Shown here piece by piece: positions 7,932-15,920 of a stretch of DNA of 31,449 nucleotides (its first letter is position 1; each line of letters opens with the position of its first letter). A program made the translations under genes and the position numbers. Source of the stretch: Bacteroidales bacterium (GTDB taxonomy: Bacteria > Bacteroidota > Bacteroidia > Bacteroidales > UBA4181); contig JAISDP010000276.1 of assembly GCA_031264715.1 (NCBI GenBank), forward strand, positions 1 to 31,449. The letters run 5' to 3'. The notes beneath the pieces are model-generated. The model was not told where the DNA came from, made no database searches, and worked only from the letters and a program-made list of their open reading frames with translations.

Positions 7932-10900
7932 ATGTATTATATCAAAAAGAGTGTAAAAAACAGCATCAGACGCGCATCTGTGCTGTTCGCGCTACTGATG
8001 ACTGTTTGCCTGGCGCTTCCGGCGCAACAGCAACCCTCCGCCTTTAACATGGGAGGAACCGTATATGACGAAACCGGCGAGACGTTGCCGGGGGTTTCCG
8101 TGTTTATTAAAAACAAGATCAGCATCGGTACTGCCACCGATATGAATGGAAAATTCTCCATCAAAGCGCAACGCGGCGACATGATCGTATTTCACTTTAT
8201 AGGTTACGCGGACGTAGAATTCTTAGTAACGGAACAAAAACAGGACATTGAAATACGCTTTACCGAGTCGGCGCAGCAACTGGAAGAAGTAGTCGTTACC
8301 GGTTTAGGGCAAACCCAGCGCAGGATTTCATCGGTAGCCGCCATTGCGACCGTTGACGTCAAAGAGTTGCAACAGCCGGTAGCCTCCGTCGCCAACTTGC
8401 TGGGCGGTCGTGTAGCAGGCGTTGTATCGCTGCAATCCAGCGGCGAGCCGGGGAAAAACATTTCGGATTTCTGGATTCGCGGTATCGGCACCTTTGGCGC
8501 CAATGCCAGCGCTTTGGTACTGATCGACGGACTGGAGGGCGACATCAACAGCCTTGACCCCGCCGACATCGAAAGCTTTTCCATCCTGAAGGACGCATCG
8601 GCGACCGCCGTTTACGGCGTGCGCGGGGCTAACGGCGTGGTATTGATCACTACCAAAAGAGGACAGACGGGTAAATTGACCATTACGGGCCGCGCCAACT
8701 TTACGCTGTCGCACCTGAAACGCGTACCCGAATACCTGCGGGCTTTCGATTATGCCAACCTGGTAAACGAAGCCATGCTGGTGCGAAATGAAATTCCCAT
8801 ATACAGCGCCGTGGAATTAGACATCATACAGGACGGTTCCGACCCCGACCTGTATCCGGACGTGAGCTGGCAGGACGAAATCCTGAACCGTAATTCATGG
8901 AAACAGTCCTATTATGTGAGCGCCAGGGGCGGGGCACAGATGGCGAAATACTTCATCAGTATGGGGGGCAGCAGCGAAACCGCCGCCTACAAATACGACA
9001 AGAACAGCGCATACGCCGCCAACTCGGGCTATAATACCTACACTTACCGTCTCAACTTAGACCTGGAACTGTCGCCTACCACCACTCTCTTTTTCGGCAC
9101 CGACGGCTTCCTGTCTATCAAGAACAATCCGGGAATAGCCGACACCGACTATATATGGGACGCTCAGGCAAGGCTTAACCCGACGCTGCTGCCTGTACGG
9201 TATTCCAACGGACAGTTTTCGGGAGTCGGTACGGGAAATACTTTTGCACCCACCACAATGATCAACCACATGGGCAGGCGTACGGAACAGGAATATAAAG
9301 GGAAAGCCACAATAGCGGTGAACCAGGACCTGTCATTCCTGCTGAAGGGTCTGAGAATAAGAGCGCAGGGCGCATACGACCTCACCAGCTGGTTCTCGGA
9401 AAATCGCTCTTTGCAGCCGGCTCTTTACCAGGCGGTAGGACGTAACAACCAGGGCGAACTGATCACGATCCTCAGGCAATCGGAGCAAAATATCTCTTAT
9501 GGCCGCGGCACGAACCAGTTCCGTAAATACCATTTTGAAAGCACGCTGAATTACGATATGGTGTTTAGCGACGTCCACCGTGTAGGCGCGCTGGTATATT
9601 ATTACCTCAGCGACGAGAAAAAAGCGTCGGACGGCTATTCCAACCTGAGTTCCATTCCGAAGAGGTACCAGGGCGTATCGGGCAGGTTGACCTACGGTTT
9701 CAAGGATACCTATATGATCGACCTGAACTTTGGCTACACCGGTTCCGAAAACTTCAAGCCGGGCAGCCAGTATGGTTTTTTCCCTTCGGTAGCCTTAGGC
9801 TGGGTGCTGTCCGGATATGACTACGTGAAGAACAATATGCCCTGGGTGAACCTTTTCAAGATCAGGGGTTCGTACGGAACCGTAGGCAACGACCGGATTT
9901 CCGGCGACCGCCGTTTTCCCTACCTGACCACTGTTATTGACGGCACTTATACGCCATGGCAATCCCCGTCGGCGACGTATGTTCTTACGGAAACCACGAT
10001 CGGCGCCGATAACCTCCAATGGGAAAAAGCAAGCAAAGCCAATGTGGGTATCGAAGGCCGTTTCATGAACGACCAGATTTCTTTTGTGGTAGATGTATTC
10101 AACGATGTTCGCAACGGCATTTTCATGCCGCGCGTACAGGTGCCGAATTATGCCGGGTTGATGTCCATGCCCTACGGCAACGTCGGCAAACTGAGAAGCT
10201 ACGGCACGGACGGCAATGTGAGCTACCTGCATGTATTGAACAAGGATATGAATTTCACCATCCGGGCGAATTATACCTTCGCCAAGAACGACGTCAAGGA
10301 CTGGGAAGAAGCCAACCCGAAATACCCCTATCAGTCGAGGGCGGGATATTCCCACAACTCCGTGCGCGGATTCCAGTCGCTCGGCCTGTTCAAGGATGAA
10401 TACGATATCCAGACCAGCCCGATTCAATCATTCGGGACAGTCATGCCGGGCGATATCAAATACAGGGACATCAACGGCGACGGCGTTGTCGACCTTGACG
10501 ACAAGGTTCCCTTGACGCACCTCGCAGGCGCTGCCAAAGACAACCCGCCCATGCTGATGTTCGGGTTCGGCGGCGAGTTCGCTTACAAGCAGTTTACCGT
10601 AGGCATCATGTTCAAGGGAACGGGTAATACGGATGTGATCCATGTAGGGGATGGCTACGGCTACGGTTATATGCCCTTTTACAGCGGACAGCAAGGCAAT
10701 GTGCTGTCGCTTGCCAACGACCCTGCCAATCGCTGGATTCCCCGGGAGTACTGCGAAGCGAACGGCATCCCCGTATCGTACGCCGAAAATCCGAATGCGC
10801 GCTTCCCCAGACTGTACTACGGGCAGAACGCCAACAATACGCAAACGTCCGATTTCTGGAAAACGAACGCCCGTTATTTACGCCTGCAGGAAATCACCAT

Positions 10901-11087
10901 CAATTACAATTTCAAGCGGCCGGCGCTGCAAAAAGTAGGCATATCGTCCATTGATTTCCAGTTAATGGGCACCAATCTGTATGTTTGGGATAAAATCAAG
11001 ATATTCGACCCCGAACAGGCCTATCGAAACGGGAATGTCTATCCCATACCCACCACCTTTACCTTGCAGGTATACATCAATATGTAA
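7932..11087 (+). CDS. SusC/RagA-family TonB-dependent outer-membrane glycan transporter (pair 2)
   Basis: This is a second, clearly distinct SusC of 1051 residues. The signal peptide spans about 1-32 (ending LALPAQQ). A CarboxypepD_reg-like domain follows (about 39-112, GGTVYDETGETLPGVSVFIK), then VVVTGLGQ, a TonB-box-like segment. The plug has VLIDGLEGDINSLDPADIES and YGVRGANGVVLITTKRG. The beta-barrel ends TFTLQVYINM, with Met as the last residue where most barrels have an aromatic. It shares family motifs with the first SusC but differs through most of the barrel, so it is not a recent tandem copy. It lies 23 bases after the NHL lipoprotein gene and 19 bases before susD 2, which indicates co-transcription. 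It probably imports a different fragment, or a different size class, of the same glycan. Confidence 0.95.
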   Translation: MYYIKKSVKNSIRRASVLFALLMTVCLALPAQQQPSAFNMGGTVYDETGETLPGVSVFIKNKISIGTATDMNGKFSIKAQRGDMIVFHFIGYADVEFLVTEQKQDIEIRFTESAQQLEEVVVTGLGQTQRRISSVAAIATVDVKELQQPVASVANLLGGRVAGVVSLQSSGEPGKNISDFWIRGIGTFGANASALVLIDGLEGDINSLDPADIESFSILKDASATAVYGVRGANGVVLITTKRGQTGKLTITGRANFTLSHLKRVPEYLRAFDYANLVNEAMLVRNEIPIYSAVELDIIQDGSDPDLYPDVSWQDEILNRNSWKQSYYVSARGGAQMAKYFISMGGSSETAAYKYDKNSAYAANSGYNTYTYRLNLDLELSPTTTLFFGTDGFLSIKNNPGIADTDYIWDAQARLNPTLLPVRYSNGQFSGVGTGNTFAPTTMINHMGRRTEQEYKGKATIAVNQDLSFLLKGLRIRAQGAYDLTSWFSENRSLQPALYQAVGRNNQGELITILRQSEQNISYGRGTNQFRKYHFESTLNYDMVFSDVHRVGALVYYYLSDEKKASDGYSNLSSIPKRYQGVSGRLTYGFKDTYMIDLNFGYTGSENFKPGSQYGFFPSVALGWVLSGYDYVKNNMPWVNLFKIRGSYGTVGNDRISGDRRFPYLTTVIDGTYTPWQSPSATYVLTETTIGADNLQWEKASKANVGIEGRFMNDQISFVVDVFNDVRNGIFMPRVQVPNYAGLMSMPYGNVGKLRSYGTDGNVSYLHVLNKDMNFTIRANYTFAKNDVKDWEEANPKYPYQSRAGYSHNSVRGFQSLGLFKDEYDIQTSPIQSFGTVMPGDIKYRDINGDGVVDLDDKVPLTHLAGAAKDNPPMLMFGFGGEFAYKQFTVGIMFKGTGNTDVIHVGDGYGYGYMPFYSGQQGNVLSLANDPANRWIPREYCEANGIPVSYAENPNARFPRLYYGQNANNTQTSDFWKTNARYLRLQEITINYNFKRPALQKVGISSIDFQLMGTNLYVWDKIKIFDPEQAYRNGNVYPIPTTFTLQVYINM

Positions 11088-11106
11088 TGATTAAACGAAG
11101 AAGAAA

Positions 11107-13107
11107 ATGAAGAAAATATTCATTATTTTATTAATACCCTTCACGGTTATTTTTTCATCGTGTAAGGATTTTTTGAGTATCGACAAGTACTTCAGCGACG
11201 AGATCAAGTTAGATTCCGTTTTTACCGAGAAGCGTTATGTGGAAGCCTACCTGTGGGCTACCCCGATGTTTTTTGACGACGAAGGCTCTCTGCTGCAAAA
11301 CACCGGCACGCCCGGCCCGCTGGCTACCGACGAGGCGTTTACCGCCATGGGAACGCAGCACGGATACAACGGGGTAGCGTTTGCGATGGACCAGGTATCC
11401 GCGCGATGGCTGGCCGCCCCGGGCGCCGTCAATCAAAGGCTCAATATCTGGCCCAACATGTATGTCATCATCCGCAGGTGCAACACCATCCTTCAGCGCA
11501 TCGACGAAGCAGGGGACATGACAACGGTCGAAAAGTTTAAAATTACCGGTAATGCCAGGTTCATGCGGGCTTACGCATATTATAAGCTGCTTTTGAATAT
11601 GGGGCCTCCGATTCTGGTGGGCGACGAGCTGGTGGAAAACAACGAGAGCCTGGATTTTTACGACCGCACCCGGTGCACTTACGACGAGGCGGTGGAATAT
11701 ATCTGCTCCGAACTGGAGGAAGCGGCCAAGTATTTAGACCCGAAAACTTCCATCATGGATTTCGGGAGGCCCACCAAAGGCGCCGCGTACGGCTTGATTG
11801 CACGCCTCCGGCTGTATCATGCCAGTCCGCTGCACAACGGGGGAGATATTGCACGGCAGGTTTACGGCACGTGGAGACGAAAAACGGACGGCGTACAGTA
11901 CGTATCGCAGACGTATGACGAACGCCGCTGGGCTTTAGCCGCAGCAGCAGCCAAAAGAGTGATCGACCTGAAACAGTACAGCCTGCATACGGTGATATCC
12001 GATAACAGCACCAAAGGGATGCCCGGCAATGTTACATCCGACGCGGACTATTATGACCTGTGGCCCAACGGGGCAGCCGGAATAGACCATTTTAAATCCT
12101 ATTCCGATATGTTCACCGGCGAAGCGGTAGCCGCTACCAATCCGGAGTTTGTGTGGGGATGCAACAGTTCAACGCTTACCTCCAACACGCAGATGGCTTT
12201 TCCCAATACAAACGGCGGATGGAACGGAATGGCCGTTCCTCAAAAAATAATTGACGCCTATTCCATGTTCGACGGACGCGCGATTGATAATTACAGCCAG
12301 GACTATCCCTATTCCGAAACGGGATTTTCGCCGGCGCAGGAAATGTTTTCGGAATACCAGCTCAATGCCAATGTGTACAATATGTACGTCAACCGCGAAA
12401 TGCGCTTCTATGCGAGCATCGGGTTCACCAATGGCTTCTGGCCCTTAGAATCCTGCACCTCGAGCAAGACGACCACTATTTCGTACCTGTTCGACGGTAA
12501 CAACGGGAAGAACACGTCATCCGACCCGCTCAACCATACGCCTACCGGTTATGTGATTAAAAAGTTCATCCACCGGCAAGACGCATGGAACGGCGACAAT
12601 GCGCGACGCATGCCCAAAGCGTACGCGATAATCCGTTATGCCGATATCCTGCTGATGTATGCCGAAGCGCTCAACAACCTCACGCAAAGTCATACCGTTG
12701 TGGTGGATGACGTAGAGCAAACTTATTCCAGAGACCGGGCGGAGATCGGGAAGGCGTTCAATCAGGTACGCCACCGCGCAGGTCTTCCCGGGCTGACCGA
12801 CAGCGAACTGGCCGGCGTTGCCACCGTGCAGCAACTGATTGAAAAGGAACGCATGGTTGAATTTCTTTTTGAAAATTCGCGTTATTTCGATGTCCGTCGC
12901 TGGGGAAAATACGAAGAGAGCGAAAGCCAGCCCATCAGGGGAATGAATATTGAGGGCAATGCCGACAGTTATTACCGCCGCGTTGTTCCCAATTCAAGCC
13001 TCATAGGCGCCCGCGTCGTTCACAGGAAGCTGCATCTTGTCCCCCTTCCTTTGGACGAAGTGCGCAGACTCCCCTCGTTAGACCAGAATCCGGGATGGGA
13101 AAATTAA
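11107..13107 (+). CDS. SusD/RagB-family surface glycan-binding lipoprotein (pair 2)
   Basis: The 666-residue product has a lipoprotein signal MKKIFIILLIPFTVIFSSC (Cys19) followed by KDFLSIDKYFSDE. SusD hallmarks are RFMRAYAYYKLLLNMGPP in the N-terminal TPR-like part, YAIIRYADILLMYAEALN, FNQVRHRAGLP and the C-terminal MVEFLFENSRYFDVRRWG (about 580-600). The end, LPLDEVRRLPSLDQNPGW, is typical of the family. It is the partner of the SusC at 7932-11087 and starts 19 bases downstream of it. The role is surface glycan capture and delivery into the SusC pore; specificity is unknown. It shows only general family similarity to the first SusD. Confidence 0.94.
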   Translation: MKKIFIILLIPFTVIFSSCKDFLSIDKYFSDEIKLDSVFTEKRYVEAYLWATPMFFDDEGSLLQNTGTPGPLATDEAFTAMGTQHGYNGVAFAMDQVSARWLAAPGAVNQRLNIWPNMYVIIRRCNTILQRIDEAGDMTTVEKFKITGNARFMRAYAYYKLLLNMGPPILVGDELVENNESLDFYDRTRCTYDEAVEYICSELEEAAKYLDPKTSIMDFGRPTKGAAYGLIARLRLYHASPLHNGGDIARQVYGTWRRKTDGVQYVSQTYDERRWALAAAAAKRVIDLKQYSLHTVISDNSTKGMPGNVTSDADYYDLWPNGAAGIDHFKSYSDMFTGEAVAATNPEFVWGCNSSTLTSNTQMAFPNTNGGWNGMAVPQKIIDAYSMFDGRAIDNYSQDYPYSETGFSPAQEMFSEYQLNANVYNMYVNREMRFYASIGFTNGFWPLESCTSSKTTTISYLFDGNNGKNTSSDPLNHTPTGYVIKKFIHRQDAWNGDNARRMPKAYAIIRYADILLMYAEALNNLTQSHTVVVDDVEQTYSRDRAEIGKAFNQVRHRAGLPGLTDSELAGVATVQQLIEKERMVEFLFENSRYFDVRRWGKYEESESQPIRGMNIEGNADSYYRRVVPNSSLIGARVVHRKLHLVPLPLDEVRRLPSLDQNPGWEN

Positions 13108-13145
13108 TTGATCAATCAAAAATCAAAAATTAAAAATTGAATGAT

Positions 13146-14102
13146 ATGAATAGATACATCCAATTCGTTACGGCTGTCATGCTTGTCTGCGGAACCGTTT
13201 CCTGCAACAGGAATGAAGTGTTTGAACAGGAGCAGTACAAAAACGTATTTGCACTGGTGAGCGGAACCGACAATGTTTCCGAATGGTTTCACGATCTGCG
13301 GAAAGCGGAATCCGTAGGATACGTATCGGCTTCGCTTGGCGGAAGCAATCCGTCGACAAAAGAAATCAGGGTCGCGCTGGTGGAAGATACGAAGCTGATA
13401 GACGCGTACAATTCAACCGCCTACGACGCGAACACGTCCCGTTATATCAGACCCCTGTCAAGGGATAAATATACCATTGACACGTATGATTTTACCATTC
13501 CCACAGGCGACGTGAAGGCGTCCATACCGGTCAGTATCAGGCCGGGCGGTTTATCGCCCGATTCCTCCTACTTTATCGCCCTGAAAGTGGATACCTACTC
13601 TGCCTACGAGGTCAATCCCGAAAAAGACTTTGTTCTTTACCGGATACGAACCAAAAACTGGTGGTGCGTACAGGGCGGAAGCGCTTACACGCAACGTGGC
13701 GACCGGGTGCAATCGGGTACCGGCGGCAATCCGATGCAGGTTTTCGGCTCGAAACGCCTGTATCCGCTTACCGAAAGAACAGTTCGCGTACTGGCAGGCA
13801 CCGAACTCAATGACGATTCCAAAGCAGAGATTTTCAGGAAGCGCTCCATGATTCTTACTATCGGCGATGATAATAAAATAACCATCCGCCCTCTTTCCAA
13901 CAGTCTCGTTATAAATCAGGTAGACGGTGATGAAGAATTTTCGAATGTCGTACTGTTGAACAACGACCGTTTCAAGTATTACAAGACGTTTCTGCTTTGT
14001 TATACCTACGAACATTCCGACGGCGTCACCTACCTCATGCGGGAAGAATTGCGTACCGAATATGTGCCGGATAGCCAGGATCCCCGTTTTTTAAACCAAT
14101 AA
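13146..14102 (+). CDS. DUF1735/DUF4361-type surface lipoprotein (SusE-position)
   Basis: The protein has 318 residues from ATG 13146. A TTG at 13137 would add three residues, but the ATG gives the cleaner signal. The signal MNRYIQFVTAVMLVCGTVSC carries a lipobox (Cys20). The N-terminal half, with EIRVALVEDTKLIDAYNS, YTIDTYDFTIPTGD and SPDSSYFIALKV, is the pattern of DUF1735-type domains, which are immunoglobulin-like. The C-terminal half (about 165-318) resembles DUF4361. Such proteins commonly follow SusD in PULs and are treated as surface glycan-binding proteins analogous in position to SusE. No catalytic motif is seen. It follows susD 2 by 38 bases. The stop overlaps another ATG at 14102 by one base, but that ATG is in a different frame from the next gene. 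Confidence 0.8.
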   Translation: MNRYIQFVTAVMLVCGTVSCNRNEVFEQEQYKNVFALVSGTDNVSEWFHDLRKAESVGYVSASLGGSNPSTKEIRVALVEDTKLIDAYNSTAYDANTSRYIRPLSRDKYTIDTYDFTIPTGDVKASIPVSIRPGGLSPDSSYFIALKVDTYSAYEVNPEKDFVLYRIRTKNWWCVQGGSAYTQRGDRVQSGTGGNPMQVFGSKRLYPLTERTVRVLAGTELNDDSKAEIFRKRSMILTIGDDNKITIRPLSNSLVINQVDGDEEFSNVVLLNNDRFKYYKTFLLCYTYEHSDGVTYLMREELRTEYVPDSQDPRFLNQ

Positions 14103-14108
14103 TGAAAA

Positions 14109-15239
14109 ATGAACATGAAAGTAAAAAATCAAATGAAAAACAGCCGTATCGCCGGCGTATGCCTTCTGTTGCTGAGTTGTATCACAGGATGCGACCATTA
14201 CGAGCGGAAGGGAGATGTAACGCCCGATATAACCGTCAACGAACAGTCGTTGAATCTCTTTGTCGGCGAAACGGCGCAACTGAAAGCCAGTCCTGTCGAA
14301 GTCGCCTTTACCTGGTCGAGCGAGGATCCGGAAGTAGCCACGGTTGACGGCAATGGTCTGGTAACAGCCGTGAGCGAAGGAATAACCGTCATCGTCGCCA
14401 GTTCCGGAGATATGTCATGCAACGTGCCGGTGAACTCCCTCGTCAGAATTCCGCTGACAGGGTTCAGTCTGAATGTTACGTACGTAGAAACGAACCCCGG
14501 AACCTATGCGGAATTATGGGTGATCCCGGAGCCGTCGAATGCCAATGACGCCTCGTTGCCGGAGTGGCGTTCCCGTGACAGGGATATTGCCACAGTGGAT
14601 TACAAAGGCGTCATTACAGGCGTGAACGAAGGGACGGCAGAGGTGGTATGCACCATTAACGGCATCGAAAGGGTAGCCAGCGTAGAGGTGTGGGCTACCA
14701 AACCCTTCAAGGGGCCGCATATATTCTCTGCCGACAACCCCTATACGCTGAAAGCCGTTGATTTCGACTACGGCGGCAGGGGCAACGCTTGGAATGACGA
14801 CAATACCGGGGCAAATCAGGCCGGTACGGCCGGCACCAATTACCGGGTCGACAACGGCGACAACAACGCCGGAAGCGTCGGCATCGAAGGCGCAGGTAAT
14901 AATCTCGGCTATACCGTAGCAGGCGAATGGCTGGTCTATACGATCCAGGTGGAAGATGCAGGCGATTACAAAGTGGAAGCAGAAATAGCATGTAATGGCA
15001 ACAGTGTCTATCGCATTGAATTAGACGGCGTTTTTAATGATGGCTACTGGAAAAGCTGGATACCGGTGATCAGCAGTCCCCAACATGCCAGTACAGGCGG
15101 ATGGAGTAGCTACCAATGGAAGACCGAAGAGAACCATATCATGACGTTAACGGCAGGAGAGCATAGGATCAGGTTCGTTTTTGGCAGCCCAACCGCTTTC
15201 AATTTCAGGAATTTGAGATTTACGTATCAACAACCGTAA
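14109..15239 (+). CDS. Lipoprotein with two BIG2 Ig-like domains and a C-terminal CBM6-like domain
   Basis: The product has 376 residues. In-frame ATGs at 14109, 14115 and 14133 are possible; 14133 gives the most compact signal (MKNSRIAGVCLLLLSCITGC). Two bacterial Ig-like BIG2 repeats follow. The first (about 38-115) contains LNLFVGETAQLKAS, FTWSSEDPEVATVDGNGLVT and VSEGITVIVA. The second (about 118-198) contains EWRSRDRDIATVDYKGVITG and VNEGTAEVVC. The last 170 residues have the GEWLVYTIQVEDAGDYKVEAE and LTAGEHRIRFVF patterns of CBM6-type carbohydrate-binding modules. There is no catalytic domain. It is the last gene of the 6451-15239 operon and starts 6 bases after the preceding stop. The likely role is a spacer-mounted surface glycan-binding protein. 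The CBM assignment to family 6 rather than 35 is by pattern only. Confidence 0.82.
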   Translation: MNMKVKNQMKNSRIAGVCLLLLSCITGCDHYERKGDVTPDITVNEQSLNLFVGETAQLKASPVEVAFTWSSEDPEVATVDGNGLVTAVSEGITVIVASSGDMSCNVPVNSLVRIPLTGFSLNVTYVETNPGTYAELWVIPEPSNANDASLPEWRSRDRDIATVDYKGVITGVNEGTAEVVCTINGIERVASVEVWATKPFKGPHIFSADNPYTLKAVDFDYGGRGNAWNDDNTGANQAGTAGTNYRVDNGDNNAGSVGIEGAGNNLGYTVAGEWLVYTIQVEDAGDYKVEAEIACNGNSVYRIELDGVFNDGYWKSWIPVISSPQHASTGGWSSYQWKTEENHIMTLTAGEHRIRFVFGSPTAFNFRNLRFTYQQP

Positions 15240-15263
15240 GAATATCAAAGTTTAAAATCAATT

Positions 15264-15328
15264 AGGAGTTGTACACAAATAACGAACTCTAAAGCATTAA
15301 CTGTATCAGTTATTTGTGGACGACTCCT
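15264..15328. repeat. Imperfect 20-base inverted repeat after the surface operon
   Basis: The left arm at 15264-15283 (AGGAGTTGTACACAAATAAC) and the right arm at 15309-15328 (GTTATTTGTGGACGACTCCT) pair at 18 of 20 positions around a 25-base loop. It begins 25 bases after the stop of the BIG2/CBM gene. No strong T-run follows, only TAATAAATAA, so it may be a weak terminator, a 3' stabilising hairpin, or the ends of a very small mobile element. Confidence 0.7.
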
Positions 15329-15520
15329 TAATAAATAAATGCGGGTACGTTAAACTGTCCTGGAATAGGAAAAAGGGTTTTACAATGGACAAAAATTAAA
15401 GCGTGAACCATTCCGTGCGTATATTGCCCGTCAGGGCATTCATATCAATAGAATCAATGCAGAAAACATCAACAAATCTCCGTAGGAGATTCATGATATG
15501 AAACCCCATACGGGGTTTTG

Positions 15521-15579
15521 ACCCTGTCAGGCTGCGTTGTAGAGACGCGATGCATCGCGTCTTTGCCGGCTGACAGGGT
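15521..15579. repeat. Nested inverted repeat enclosing GAGACGCGATG palindrome copy 3
   Basis: Outer arms ACCCTGTCAG (15521-15530) and CTGACAGGGT (15570-15579) are perfect 10-base complements. Between them, at 15543-15562, is a 20-base perfect palindrome sharing the core AGACGCGATG with the copies at 5978 and 6196. One palindromic element appears to sit inside another, which suggests insertion of one repeat family into a second. Confidence 0.8.
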
Positions 15580-15665
15580 ATGAAATCGGACACGTGATTT
15601 TTACCACGGGGAAAAACAGGCGGCGCACGTTTTTCTATTGATATGGTTTCCCTGACGGGGAAATA

Positions 15666-15696
15666 TTTGATAATTTGTGGAATATTATTAGTTTTG
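15666..15696 (+). promoter_or_regulatory. Bacteroides-type promoter for the GH106 gene
   Basis: TTTG at 15666-15669 and TAGTTTTG at 15689-15696 are separated by 19 bases. They match the Bacteroides sigma-ABfr -33 (TTTG) and -7 (TAnnTTTG) boxes at the usual spacing. Transcription would start around 15703, giving a leader of roughly 220 nt before the ATG at 15921. This is the best promoter match I found on the + strand in the window. Confidence 0.5.
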
Positions 15697-15920
15697 CAAA
15701 GAAAAGTGCAAAAAACATGGGAGACAGTCGTAAAAGGCGTGTTTATGAGAGTTCAAATTGAGAGTTGGATATTGACCGGTTCGTTTTCGGATAAATTTGA
15801 CCGGAAAACGAAAAAAATTGAACGATTCCAGTAAGTCTGTTTGAAATATCTTCCCCAACTTGCACCTTATTTTTAAATAAAATCCAAACATCAAACATCA
15901 AATTTTTTAACTTTTTAACG

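Larger units (their letters stand above)
15240..15920. other. Repeat-rich intergenic region with promoter before the GH106 gene
   Basis: I see no credible gene in these 681 bases. The first part has a large imperfect inverted repeat (15264-15328). The middle (about 15420-15580) is a string of hairpins: TGCCC/GGGCA (15425-15438), AATCTCC/GGAGATT (15475-15491), AAACCCC/GGGGTTT (15501-15518), and ACCCTGTCAG/CTGACAGGGT (15521-15530 with 15570-15579) that encloses the third GAGACGCGATG palindrome. The last part holds a Bacteroides-type promoter (15666-15696) and an AT-rich leader of about 220 bases. A short frame at 15643-15834 has no family features and is not annotated as a gene. Confidence 0.7.

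Noticed and set aside
15643..15834. 63-codon + strand frame before the GH106 gene
   Set aside because: It covers the promoter and AT-rich leader, and shows no domain, signal or conserved feature.
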